From Candidatus Mcinerneyibacteriota bacterium (GTDB lineage Bacteria > AUK180 > JAQVHJ01): a stretch of 22,750 nt of DNA. The DNA lies in contig DAOVMD010000004.1 in the NCBI GenBank assembly GCA_030630935.1, positions 1-22,750 on the forward strand, read 5' to 3'. Position numbers and translations under genes: made by a program. The notes beneath the pieces are model-generated. The model was not told where the DNA came from. It made no database searches and saw nothing but the letters and a program-made list of their open reading frames with translations. Of this stretch, positions 15,189-22,750 are shown one piece after another. Position 1 is the stretch's first letter, and each line of letters opens with the position of its first letter.

Positions 15189-16155
15189 TAAAATTGAAAA
15201 GTTTTTACAGATTGGAAATGCAATAAGAAATGGTACCGATTTTATTGTTATTGCACATACTAATCCTGATGGTGATGCGATTGCATCCGTTTTAGCTTTT
15301 GGTTTAATGTTGAAGGAACTGAACAAGAAGTTTAAAATGGTGCTGCCTGATGAAATTCCGAAAGAATATAATTTTTTACCCGGTGCAGCAGATATTGAAA
15401 TCACAAGGGAACTTCCCGATGATATTGAAACTCTGATAATTCTTGATTGTGGAGCAATTAAACGGATAAAATTCTTTAAGGAACCCTTGGAACGTGCAAA
15501 AATAGTTGTTAATATCGACCATCATTACAGCAATAGCGGTTATGGTGATTTTTCTTATATAGATGACTTAGCATCTTCAGTTACTGAGATATTATTTGAG
15601 CTATTCGAATATCATAAATATCCAATTACCCGTGAAATTGCAATGTGTTTATATACGGGGATACTTACTGATACTGGGTCATTTAAGCAGGAGAATGCAA
15701 CTGCAAAATGCCATTTTGTAGTATCAAGATTATTGCAGTTTCCGATTAAACCAAATAAGATCTATTCACAAATATATGAACAGTTCTCAATTAATCAATT
15801 TAAGATTCTACAAAAGGGTTTTCAAAATCTGGAACTTTATTTTGATGATTCCTTAGCGATGATGTATTTTGATCTTGATATGTATAAAGAGACTAACACA
15901 AAATATTGTGACTTAGCAGAATTTATTAATTTTATTAGACTTTTAAAGAATATTAAGATTGCCATTATATGCAAGCAATTAAATTCTGGTGAATTTAGAA
16001 TTAGCCTCCGTTCGAAATCAGATATTGACGTTTCACAAATTGCAATACGTTTTGACGGCGGAGGTCACCCTCAAGCCGCTGCCTGTACAATTGGCGGCGA
16101 GATTGAAGAGGTGAAAGCTCTTTTACTTGAGACGATTGGAGAGTTCCTCCCTTGA
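15181..16155 (+). CDS. nrnA: DHH-family bifunctional oligoribonuclease/PAP phosphatase (NrnA-like)
   Basis: Degrades short oligoribonucleotides, and in characterised NrnA members also dephosphorylates pAp. Manganese-binding motifs are present: Asp30 and Asp32 in NPDGDAIAS, an Asp in LILDCG, and DHH at residues 113-115. The C-terminal DHHA1 domain has FDGGGHPQAAACTI. The 324-aa length is usual. ATG 15181 overlaps the end of rbfA, with GAAGG before it. The rbfA-nrnA-truB order is common. The exact substrate range cannot be read from the sequence. Confidence 0.93.
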   Translation: MINKIEKFLQIGNAIRNGTDFIVIAHTNPDGDAIASVLAFGLMLKELNKKFKMVLPDEIPKEYNFLPGAADIEITRELPDDIETLIILDCGAIKRIKFFKEPLERAKIVVNIDHHYSNSGYGDFSYIDDLASSVTEILFELFEYHKYPITREIAMCLYTGILTDTGSFKQENATAKCHFVVSRLLQFPIKPNKIYSQIYEQFSINQFKILQKGFQNLELYFDDSLAMMYFDLDMYKETNTKYCDLAEFINFIRLLKNIKIAIICKQLNSGEFRISLRSKSDIDVSQIAIRFDGGGHPQAAACTIGGEIEEVKALLLETIGEFLP

Positions 16156-17033
16156 AAACCTTAATAGGCTTTCTTGTAGTTGATAAACCAATCGGGTACA
16201 GTTCCTTTGCAGTTGTTAAGGAGCTAAAAAAAAAGTTACATTTAAATAAGGCCGGACATACCGGGACCTTAGACCCGTTTGCATCAGGGGTTCTTGTAGT
16301 TGCGTTAAATAAAGCTACGAAAGTCATTCAATTTCTAGATGAAGGGAAGAAGGAATACCTTGTAACAATGGAACTTGGAATTGAAACAGATACTCTTGAT
16401 CACACAGGGAAAGTCCTGAGCGAGAGAGAAGTTGGAGAGGTATCGCACGAAGATATCAAAGAGATGCTTTCAACGTTTAGCGGTTCAATTGTACAGATTC
16501 CGCCTATCTTCTCAGCCAAGAAAATTAAAGGCCGGACAGCATATAAATATGCCCGGGAAGGTAAAGCGGTTGAACTTTCACCGATTAATGTAGAGATCTT
16601 TGAAATTAAACTTATCGAATATATTAAACCTTATCTTAAGGTTTTTATAAGATGTTCAAAAGGGACTTATATCCGTTCGATTGTTCGCGATCTCGGGAAT
16701 CTTCTGAAGACAGGTGCGACAGCAACTGACCTTCGCAGGTTTTCATCCGGGAGATTTACCCTGGAAGATTCAATCTCTTTGAACGATTTAGAAACCTCTG
16801 ATTGGAATAAAAAAATTATTCCACTCGAAATTGCTCTTTCTGGTTTTAAAAGACTTGACTTGCTTGAGGATTTTAAACTAAAAATAAAAAACGGTATCCC
16901 GCCCCAAGGGGATTGGTTTCTTAATAAACCGAGTGAAGCGGGAAAATATTTTGTCCTCCTGAAAGAGGAGTGCTTTATATTGTTAAATTACAACAAAATA
17001 GATTTTAAAATTCTCCGGGTGGTTGAATTTTAG
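16152..17033 (+). CDS. truB: tRNA pseudouridine(55) synthase
   Basis: Makes pseudouridine 55 in the T-loop of tRNAs. The catalytic Asp is Asp41 in [14 protein letters not shown]. Other family motifs are [40 protein letters not shown] and [15 protein letters not shown]. The start TTG at 16152 overlaps the nrnA TGA (TTGA), with GGAGAG at 16138-16143. The C-terminal region (about residues 230-293) is short and resembles a reduced TruB C-terminal/PUA-like domain. Confidence 0.96.
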   Translation: MKTLIGFLVVDKPIGYSSFAVVKELKKKLHLNKAGHTGTLDPFASGVLVVALNKATKVIQFLDEGKKEYLVTMELGIETDTLDHTGKVLSEREVGEVSHEDIKEMLSTFSGSIVQIPPIFSAKKIKGRTAYKYAREGKAVELSPINVEIFEIKLIEYIKPYLKVFIRCSKGTYIRSIVRDLGNLLKTGATATDLRRFSSGRFTLEDSISLNDLETSDWNKKIIPLEIALSGFKRLDLLEDFKLKIKNGIPPQGDWFLNKPSEAGKYFVLLKEECFILLNYNKIDFKILRVVEF

Positions 17034-17048
17034 ATTTATTACCCTCTC

Positions 17049-17106
17049 CTGGAATTGTCGTTCCCCAGCGACATTTTCGGGTCTGGGCGAATTTTTAAAA
17101 AAGGGG
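17049..17106 (+). promoter_or_regulatory. Structured leader before rpsO, possible S15-binding pseudoknot
   Basis: TGTCG at 17056-17060 pairs with CGACA at 17069-17073. The CCCAG inside that loop (17064-17068) can pair with CTGGG at 17083-17087, which would form an H-type pseudoknot. A competing stem GGAA/TTCC (17051-17054 with 17061-17064) is also possible. The ribosome site GGGG lies at 17103-17106, just downstream. S15 represses its own mRNA through a leader in E. coli and other bacteria; extending that to this leader is inference. The GC-richer block could instead be a copy of a dispersed repeat. Confidence 0.45.
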
Positions 17107-17112
17107 AACATT

Positions 17113-17379
17113 ATGTTGGAAAAAGATCAAAAAGAAAAGATTATCAAGAAGTTCCAATTGCACACCAATGACTCCGGTTCACCCGAGGTTCAGATTGCAA
17201 TTCTAACTGAGAGGATAAAATCTTTAACAGAACATCTTAAGATTCATAAGAAAGACCACCATTCACGTGTTGGATTATTGAAGATGATAGGTCTTCGAAG
17301 ACGGCAGTTGAAATATCTAAAGGAAAAAGATTCCAATCGATATAAAAATGTTGTCAGTTCATTAGGTTTAAGAAAATAA
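17113..17379 (+). CDS. rpsO: Small ribosomal subunit protein S15 (uS15)
   Basis: A primary 16S-binding protein that organises the central domain of the 30S subunit. The 88-aa protein is the standard length and shows the family pattern: [54 protein letters not shown]. Translation starts at ATG 17113, 6 nt after GGGG. The frame is open farther upstream through the leader, but nothing there matches S15. rpsO next to pnp is a very conserved pair. Confidence 0.98.
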   Translation: MLEKDQKEKIIKKFQLHTNDSGSPEVQIAILTERIKSLTEHLKIHKKDHHSRVGLLKMIGLRRRQLKYLKEKDSNRYKNVVSSLGLRK

Positions 17380-17430
17380 CAATTATTCCACCCGGAGAAA
17401 TTTTAATTTATGAAGAGAAAAGGAGAAAAA

Positions 17431-19602
17431 ATGGAGAAATTTACAACTGAGATCAATGGTCACCCGCTGGAATTTGAAACAGGTTTTTTAGCAAAGCAAG
17501 CGGATGGTTCAATTATAGTAAGGTATCTTGATACAGTAATACTTGTAACTGCAGTAATGGGTAAGACTGAAAGACCGGATATCGATTTTTTCCCGCTGAG
17601 TGTTGAATTCAAGGAAAAAACTTTTGCTGCTGGCAAGATTCCCGGCGGATTTTTTAAACGCGAAGGTCGGCCAAGTGAACTGGAGATTTTATCGTCACGA
17701 CTTGTTGACAGGTCACTACGACCCTTGTTTCCACAGGAATTAAGAAACGAAATTCAGATTATCGTTTCAGTTTTATCATATGATTCAAATGCTTTACCTG
17801 ATGTTCTTGGTTTATCAGGAGCATCTGCAGCATTAATGATATCAGGGATTCCATTTGCAGGTCCGGTTGCTGCGGTTAGAATCGGCTACGATCAGGGTAA
17901 TTATTTTATTAACCCGTCTTGGGAAGAAAAGAATTCTTTTGAATTGGATTTGATTGTTGCAGGTGGACTTAACTCAGTTACAATGATTGAAGGTTCAGGT
18001 GCCGCAGTTTCTGAAGATGTTGTTTTGGAGGCAGTTAATATTGCATCGAAAGAGATTAAGAAAATTTGTGAAACTCAACTTGCTCTAAAAGAAGCTTGTG
18101 CAAAACCACCAATTGAATATACACCTTTTGAAATGGATCCCCAGCTAATAGAAGAGATTAAACAAGCATTGGGAGACCAGCTTAAAGGAGTATTTGAGAT
18201 TGAAGGTAAACTCAATCAGGAACAGAAAGAGAGAGATATATTAAAAACTTTGATTGATAAATTTGTTGATGAAGATGACAAGGAAAAGAAGAAGAAAATA
18301 AATCAAGTAACAAATGTTTTCAATGAAAGATTAAAAGATGAGATGAGACGTAGGATTTTTGATGAACACTTACGTCCGGATAATAGAAAAGCAGATGAGA
18401 TTAGGGAGATTTATTCCGTAGTTGGTTTCTTGCCGCGAACCCATGGTTCCGCAGTTTTCCAGAGAGGCGAAACCCAGGCATTAGCAACCGTAACACTTGG
18501 TTCAGCTTTTGATGAACAGATAATAGATGGCCTTGATGAAGAGAAAAGGAGGAAGTTCCTTCTTCATTATAACTTCCCTCCATTCTCAGTTGGTGAAGCC
18601 CGACCTCTTCGTGGTCCGGGACGTAGAGAGATTGGTCACGGAGTATTAGCTAAGAAATCTCTTTCTTATATCATGCCTGATGAAGAAGAGTTTCCGTATA
18701 CGGTAAGAATTGTTTCTGAAATTTTAGAATCAAATGGTTCTTCTTCAATGGCAACAGTTTGCGGTGGATGCCTTGCATTAATGGATGCAGGTGTTCCGAT
18801 TAAAAAACCAGTTGCGGGTATTGCTCTCGGACTTATATTCTCTGATGACAAGTTTGAGATATTATCTGATATTGCAGGAATGGAAGATCATTTCGGTGAT
18901 ATGGACTTTAAAGTTGCGGGTACAGAAGATGGAATCACTGCTATTCAACTGGATATTAAAATTCAGGGTTTAACAATGGAGATTCTAAGCCGAGGTCTTG
19001 AACAAGCGAAACAAGGCCGGCTGCATATTCTTGGTAAAATGAGTGAAGCTCTTCCTCAAACCAGGGAAGCTCTTTCAGTTTTCGCACCAAAGATTCTTAT
19101 TATGAGTGTTCCTAAGGAAAAGATAGGCGAAGTTATTGGACCAGGCGGCAGAGTAATAAAAGAGATGACAGCCCTGACAGAAGCAAATATAAACATTGAT
19201 GATGATGGCAAGATTAAGATAAGCGGCCTTACTACTGAATCAATAGAGTCTGCTAAAGAAATGATTGAACGAATTGTGAAAGGCGTCAATGTCGGCGAAG
19301 TTTATGAGGGAGTAGTTGACAGAATTGAAGGTTATGGCTGCTTTGTAAGCCTCGCTCCAAATGTTGGTGCTCTTTTACATATCTCAGAACTTGAGCATGG
19401 CAGAACTGGAAATGTCACGGATGTTGTTAAGTTAGGGGAAAAGATACAAGTAAAAGTAATAGACGTTGATTCAGCGGGTAGGATTAAGGTAAGCCGAAAA
19501 GCCTTGATTGACAACCCAAATCCAGAAAAGAAAGACTATAAGAAGAACTATAATTCCTCACACAGGGATAATAAAAAGCATGGAAAAAACTTTAATAAAT
19601 AA
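17431..19602 (+). CDS. pnp: Polyribonucleotide nucleotidyltransferase (PNPase)
   Basis: Phosphorolytic 3'-5' exoribonuclease, also able to add tails, and usually part of the RNA degradosome. Domains in order: first RNase PH core (about 5-215), helical linker (about 240-320), second RNase PH core with the EEEFPYTVRIVSEILESNGS active-site region (about 325-553), KH domain (about 554-615, IGEVIGPGGRVIKEM), and S1 domain (about 622-693). A short basic tail follows. Total length is 723 aa. The start at ATG 17431 has AAGGAG 5 nt upstream; an in-frame ATG at 17410 lacks a good site. The end overlaps dut by 23 nt. Confidence 0.98.
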   Translation: MEKFTTEINGHPLEFETGFLAKQADGSIIVRYLDTVILVTAVMGKTERPDIDFFPLSVEFKEKTFAAGKIPGGFFKREGRPSELEILSSRLVDRSLRPLFPQELRNEIQIIVSVLSYDSNALPDVLGLSGASAALMISGIPFAGPVAAVRIGYDQGNYFINPSWEEKNSFELDLIVAGGLNSVTMIEGSGAAVSEDVVLEAVNIASKEIKKICETQLALKEACAKPPIEYTPFEMDPQLIEEIKQALGDQLKGVFEIEGKLNQEQKERDILKTLIDKFVDEDDKEKKKKINQVTNVFNERLKDEMRRRIFDEHLRPDNRKADEIREIYSVVGFLPRTHGSAVFQRGETQALATVTLGSAFDEQIIDGLDEEKRRKFLLHYNFPPFSVGEARPLRGPGRREIGHGVLAKKSLSYIMPDEEEFPYTVRIVSEILESNGSSSMATVCGGCLALMDAGVPIKKPVAGIALGLIFSDDKFEILSDIAGMEDHFGDMDFKVAGTEDGITAIQLDIKIQGLTMEILSRGLEQAKQGRLHILGKMSEALPQTREALSVFAPKILIMSVPKEKIGEVIGPGGRVIKEMTALTEANINIDDDGKIKISGLTTESIESAKEMIERIVKGVNVGEVYEGVVDRIEGYGCFVSLAPNVGALLHISELEHGRTGNVTDVVKLGEKIQVKVIDVDSAGRIKVSRKALIDNPNPEKKDYKKNYNSSHRDNKKHGKNFNK

Positions 19603-20050
19603 AGATAAAATTTTACTCCAGGTTGAAAAACTGGAGCATGCAAGAAATCTTTCTTTACCCAAATATATGACTGAAGATTCTTCAGGTTTTGATCTTTTAG
19701 CAGGAGTAGCTGATGATATTTTAATTCAACCCGGTGAACGCGCATTGGTTCCAACCGGGTTGAAGTTTATGATACCACACGGATTTGAAGGTCAGGTTCG
19801 ACCTCGAAGCGGTCTTGCAGTTAAATTTGGTGTCACTGTTCTCAATACACCGGGGACGATTGATGCTGATTATAGGGGAGAAGTAAAGGTGATCCTTTAT
19901 AATGCCGGTAAGGAAGAATTTACAGTTCATCGTGGAGATAGAATTGCTCAACTGGTAATTTCTCCTGTGCAGCAAGTTATTTTAAAAGAAGTGAAATCCG
20001 TATCTAAAACCTTGAGGAATGAAAATGGGTTTGGAAGTACAGGCAAGTAA
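19580..20050 (+). CDS. dut: Deoxyuridine 5'-triphosphate nucleotidohydrolase (dUTPase)
   Basis: Hydrolyses dUTP to dUMP, keeping uracil out of DNA and supplying dTMP synthesis; works as a trimer. All five motifs are recognisable: SSGFDLLA, PRSGLA, GTIDADYRGEV, RGDRIAQLVI, and GFGSTG at the C-terminus. The start chosen at ATG 19580 gives 156 aa, the usual size, and removes an upstream extension that lies inside pnp. No good ribosome site precedes it, so translation is probably coupled to pnp. Confidence 0.95.
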   Translation: MEKTLINKDKILLQVEKLEHARNLSLPKYMTEDSSGFDLLAGVADDILIQPGERALVPTGLKFMIPHGFEGQVRPRSGLAVKFGVTVLNTPGTIDADYRGEVKVILYNAGKEEFTVHRGDRIAQLVISPVQQVILKEVKSVSKTLRNENGFGSTGK

Positions 20051-20726
20051 TAAGGTAATAATTGGAATTGATACTTCGACAGAATTTTTAAAACTTGGAA
20101 TTGCAAAAGAGAATTTGATTATTTCCGAGTTACTTTTAAAAGTTAAAGATAGTCACACTCGCTACCTTCTTTCAGGCTTAAACTTCTTGTTAGTAAATAA
20201 TAACTTAGTTAGAGAAGATGTGGATGGTTTTGGAATCGTTATTGGCCCAGGAAGTTTTACTGGATTAAGAATTGGCCTCGCGACTATAATGGGAATTATC
20301 TCTGCATGGAAAGTTCCGGCATATCCTGTTATGTCCGGAGATATCGCATGGCGGGCAAATTTGGGATTAATTGAAACTAAACACTTTTTTTATATTTTAG
20401 ACGGCAAGAGAAAAGAATTATTTGTAATGCATTATGTGAAAGAGAAAAATAGTTTTAAACTTAAAGAAGATATTGTGGCATTAAACTATCAGGCAACCAT
20501 TGATATAATTAAAAGTTACTATAAAGAAGGAGTTACTCTAATTGGAAATGGCATTAATATCTTACGTGAGTCAAAAATTAAATTACCTAAAAAAATAAAA
20601 ATTATCGAAGGAAATGTAAATGGTTTCACTGGCGGGGATATTGCAAAGTTTACATTTGATGCCTCTGCTGGTCAAGCAGGGAAGATCGAACCACTCTATG
20701 TAAGAGACGCTGATATAAGAACTTAA
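20025..20726 (+). CDS. tsaB: tRNA threonylcarbamoyladenosine biosynthesis protein TsaB
   Basis: Non-catalytic partner that with TsaD and TsaE transfers threonylcarbamoyl to A37 of ANN-decoding tRNAs. It is an ASKHA-fold protein: GIDTSTEFLKLGI at the N-terminus, then the VIGPGSFTGLRIGLATIMGI signature. The usual PVSSL motif is altered to PVMSGD. ATG 20025 lies 6 nt after GAGGA; an ATG at 20019 is closer to that site and less likely. The start overlaps the last 26 nt of dut. The length is about 233 aa. Confidence 0.92.
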   Translation: MGLEVQASNKVIIGIDTSTEFLKLGIAKENLIISELLLKVKDSHTRYLLSGLNFLLVNNNLVREDVDGFGIVIGPGSFTGLRIGLATIMGIISAWKVPAYPVMSGDIAWRANLGLIETKHFFYILDGKRKELFVMHYVKEKNSFKLKEDIVALNYQATIDIIKSYYKEGVTLIGNGINILRESKIKLPKKIKIIEGNVNGFTGGDIAKFTFDASAGQAGKIEPLYVRDADIRT

Positions 20727-20746
20727 AATCCTTCGAGGAGAGTTTA

Positions 20747-21619
20747 ATGAAACAAAATAAAAAACCAATAACTCTATTCTTCCTGTTAATTTTTTTAATT
20801 TCAATCAGTCTCTCAGTTGCTGCAGATAATAATCTGGATTTATCAAAAGAGAAATTATATTCTGGTTCCCCGAAAAAAGACCCTATCCTTGCGTCATCTA
20901 TATCATGGTACATCCCCGGCGGAGGTCAGTTTTATTCAGGTAATTTCAAGAAAGGAATGTTTTTCCTGACTACTGAAGCAGCATTGTTTATTACAACCTT
21001 AGGGCTTGTAACAAATTATTCCTATGATATTGGGAATGGTTTTTTAGTCGATGCAAAGGATGATGTTACTTTGAAGGATAAACAACTTGCCTGGGGGTTA
21101 GGAGGATTATTGTTAGGGTTACATATTTATAATATTGTCGATGCATATAAGACAGCAAAAAACTTTAATGATAAAATTGACAAAGAGATTATGGATCAGA
21201 ATCTAAGGTATGTTTATCAAGACAGGAAAGACCCGTTTATTGCGGGGATACTATCCTGGAAAATGCCCGGACTGGGTCAGATATATACCAGGAAGTATTA
21301 TCAGGGTTCTAAATTTATGCTTGGTTCAATTGTTTTAAAAATTTGGGGATTCTATATATATCAGGACCTCGAAGAGAAATATGGTGAGAAAAGCTTTGGT
21401 ATTACCTGGAAAGAACTTTCAAACAATGACAAGAACCTTGTTTTAACCTATGGCATTTTTTATGTAACATTTGAAATAATAAATATCTTTGATGCGATTA
21501 ATGCTTCAAAGGAATATAACGATAAACAAAAAAGATTATTGTCAAACAGGATAGAAAAAAACATTGTCATTGATGAGAAATCAAAGCAATTAAAATTAGT
21601 TTACACTTGGAAATTTTAA
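20747..21619 (+). CDS. Membrane protein with two copies of a PG-GQ-Y (DUF5683-like) repeat
   Basis: Unknown function. A 290-aa protein with a signal peptide (hydrophobic residues 9-22, cleavage probably after SVAA), then two related halves. The first (about 44-142) runs from KKDPILASSISWYIPGGGQF to HIYNIVDAYKTAKNFND; the second (about 161-262) runs from RKDPFIAGILSWKMPGLGQI to EIINIFDAINASKEYND. Each has a P-G-x-G-Q-x-Y core, hydrophobic segments, and a D-A-x-x-A-x-x-x-N-D end. This duplication points to a paired membrane module; PG-GQ-Y motifs occur in DUF5683/TM2-like proteins. GAGGAG (20735-20740) precedes the ATG. The DUF4390 gene follows after 1 nt. Confidence 0.75.
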   Translation: MKQNKKPITLFFLLIFLISISLSVAADNNLDLSKEKLYSGSPKKDPILASSISWYIPGGGQFYSGNFKKGMFFLTTEAALFITTLGLVTNYSYDIGNGFLVDAKDDVTLKDKQLAWGLGGLLLGLHIYNIVDAYKTAKNFNDKIDKEIMDQNLRYVYQDRKDPFIAGILSWKMPGLGQIYTRKYYQGSKFMLGSIVLKIWGFYIYQDLEEKYGEKSFGITWKELSNNDKNLVLTYGIFYVTFEIINIFDAINASKEYNDKQKRLLSNRIEKNIVIDEKSKQLKLVYTWKF

Positions 21620-21620
21620 T

Positions 21621-22199
21621 ATGAAAATGAAATCAATAATAACATTCATCCTAGTTTTAGTTATTACTTTTCCTGCTTTGGCTTTAGATTTTAGTTATAT
21701 TAGTTTTTCTTCAAATGATGATCGTCTCACAGTTGAGGTAGGTATAAAAAATGTATTTACAAAGGATGCTTTTGATTCACTTTTAAACGGTCAAGAGATT
21801 AAAATTTATCTTGATGTCACGATTTTTGAAAAAAGACCTATTATTGTTAATAAAAAGGTACAGAGTTCAAAAGAGAAAAATATAATTCAATATAATGTAA
21901 TTATTCAGAAATACCATATTGTTGTAGGGAAGAAACCTTCAAACAGAGATGAATCATTTGAATCTGACCAGAAAAAATCAATTGAAAGTATCAGTAATTT
22001 TAAGAAGTTAGTAATCCTTAGTAAGGATGTAATCAATCCGAAAAAAGATTATATTATACATGTTAATGTTAAGGTTGTATCATTAAAAATGTCTCCTCCT
22101 TTAAGTTTTATTTTTGATCTCTTTTTTGATTTGAATTACTCTATCTCGAAGTCTTTCAACTACACAGGTTCGGAGTTACTTAAAAAGTATTTTAACTAA
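21621..22199 (+). CDS. DUF4390 family exported protein
   Basis: A 192-aa protein with a signal peptide ending around PALA (residue 22). The mature part is beta-rich, in the pattern of DUF4390: an early DRLTVEVGIKNVFTKDAFDSLLNG segment, a central YNVIIQKYHIVVG and a late YIIHVNVKVVSLKMSPPLSF. Its function is unknown. DUF4390 genes are typically found directly upstream of NtrY-type kinases, as here with an 11-nt gap, so it may help that sensor act at the inner membrane; that is inference from gene order. It has no SD of note and likely relies on the preceding gene. Confidence 0.72.
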   Translation: MKMKSIITFILVLVITFPALALDFSYISFSSNDDRLTVEVGIKNVFTKDAFDSLLNGQEIKIYLDVTIFEKRPIIVNKKVQSSKEKNIIQYNVIIQKYHIVVGKKPSNRDESFESDQKKSIESISNFKKLVILSKDVINPKKDYIIHVNVKVVSLKMSPPLSFIFDLFFDLNYSISKSFNYTGSELLKKYFN

Positions 22200-22210
22200 A
22201 TAGGTATTCG

Positions 22211-22750
22211 ATGCTTAAAACAAAAACCAGAACGATATTGTTAACAATTTTAACCATAATCATTCTGTCCATTTTTATTTTTTTCTTCATATTCATCCTT
22301 AAGAATCCCGGACTTTCAGAAGGGAACATCTCATTTATTTTTGTAATCAATGTTATAACAATTATTTTAATATTACTTTTATTATTGATTTTAGTTATCA
22401 AGAGTGTGATTCGATTAATTTATCAACGCCGTCAAAAGATTTTGGGTTCAAAGTTGAAGTTAAAGCTTGTTGCAGTTATGTTGATATTAGTAATTATCCC
22501 CACCCTGCCGACTTATTTTGTTGTAATCCCATTGATTAATAATGTTTTCGATGTTTGGAAACAGAAAAGAATTCAAGATACATTAAATAGTTCAATTGGT
22601 ATAAGCAGGTCTTATTTACAGACGAGAGAGTCCTATCTAAAATTCCGGATTGAAACTTTTATTAGAGAGAAGAGATTGAATAGGAAGGTACGGGAGCTAA
22701 AAAATTCAGAGAAGACAGATTTAGTAAGGTCCTTAAATAGCATCAACATT
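22211..22750 (+). CDS. NtrY-like sensor histidine kinase, N-terminal part only (runs off the window)
   Basis: An uninterrupted frame of 180 codons from ATG 22211 to the window end. It has membrane segments at about residues 8-30, 43-64 and 85-107. After the second comes a basic stretch ending RRQKILGSKLKLKLVAVML, typical of the NtrY N-terminus, followed by a sensor region. HAMP, PAS, histidine-kinase and ATPase domains would lie past the edge, so kinase activity is inferred from the N-terminus and from the DUF4390 neighbour. AGG at 22202-22204 lies 6 nt before the start. Confidence 0.72.
   Translation, partial: MLKTKTRTILLTILTIIILSIFIFFFIFILKNPGLSEGNISFIFVINVITIILILLLLLILVIKSVIRLIYQRRQKILGSKLKLKLVAVMLILVIIPTLPTYFVVIPLINNVFDVWKQKRIQDTLNSSIGISRSYLQTRESYLKFRIETFIREKRLNRKVRELKNSEKTDLVRSLNSINI

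Noticed and set aside
16950-17040. Promoter for rpsO within the end of truB
   Set aside because: The best candidate (TTGTCC, 17 nt, TTTATA) matches the -10 consensus poorly and overlaps truB coding sequence; not strong enough to call.
17023-17112. 30-codon N-terminal extension of rpsO
   Set aside because: It lies in the structured leader, has no similarity to S15, and a proper ribosome site serves ATG 17113.

Overview
This window is an ordinary chromosomal segment of an AT-rich bacterium. It is packed with housekeeping genes, almost all on the + strand, with very short gaps or start/stop overlaps. The site-2 protease RseP, a CdsA/UppS/Dxr/IspG envelope and isoprenoid set, and a DUF4390 gene followed by an NtrY-type sensor kinase suggest a Gram-negative, probably uncultivated lineage. 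The gene order resembles Nitrospirota or Desulfobacterota relatives, but I cannot name the phylum from sequence alone. GTG and TTG starts are common, all three stop codons are used normally, and most genes have clear GGAGG-type ribosome binding sites.

Layout. (1) 1-1200 is a mostly non-coding region. It holds a strong leftward promoter with the first codon of a gene running off the left edge, a possible decayed cold-shock gene, speD on the - strand with its own promoter, and about 290 bp of degenerate GTTCAA-rich repeats with a 20-bp perfect palindrome. (2) 1201-4940 starts at a textbook TTGACA-N17-TATAAT promoter and carries rplM, rpsI, rpsB, tsf, pyrH and frr, ending in a strong intrinsic terminator. 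(3) 4957-10738 carries envelope and isoprenoid genes: uppS, cdsA, dxr, rseP, ispG and a secreted TPR protein. (4) 10740-20050 carries translation and RNA metabolism genes: nusA, infB, ylxP (DUF503), rbfA, nrnA, truB, rpsO, pnp and dut; rimP is absent from its usual place before nusA. (5) 20025-22750 carries tsaB, an unusual internally duplicated membrane protein, a DUF4390 protein and the start of an NtrY-like kinase.

Functionally, region 2 makes ribosomal proteins, recycles ribosomes and makes UDP precursors. Region 3 makes the C55 lipid carrier, CDP-diacylglycerol and the MEP-pathway isoprenoid precursors. Region 4 combines transcription elongation, translation initiation, 30S maturation, tRNA modification and RNA decay.

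The most striking observation is in infB. An in-frame TAA sits exactly where the conserved Ser of the C-terminal fMet-tRNA-binding domain should be, and 45 perfectly conserved codons follow in the same frame. I see no large undescribed system here. Candidate novelties are this infB interruption, possible autoregulatory RNA leaders before rpsB and rpsO, the repeat cluster, and the duplicated membrane protein.
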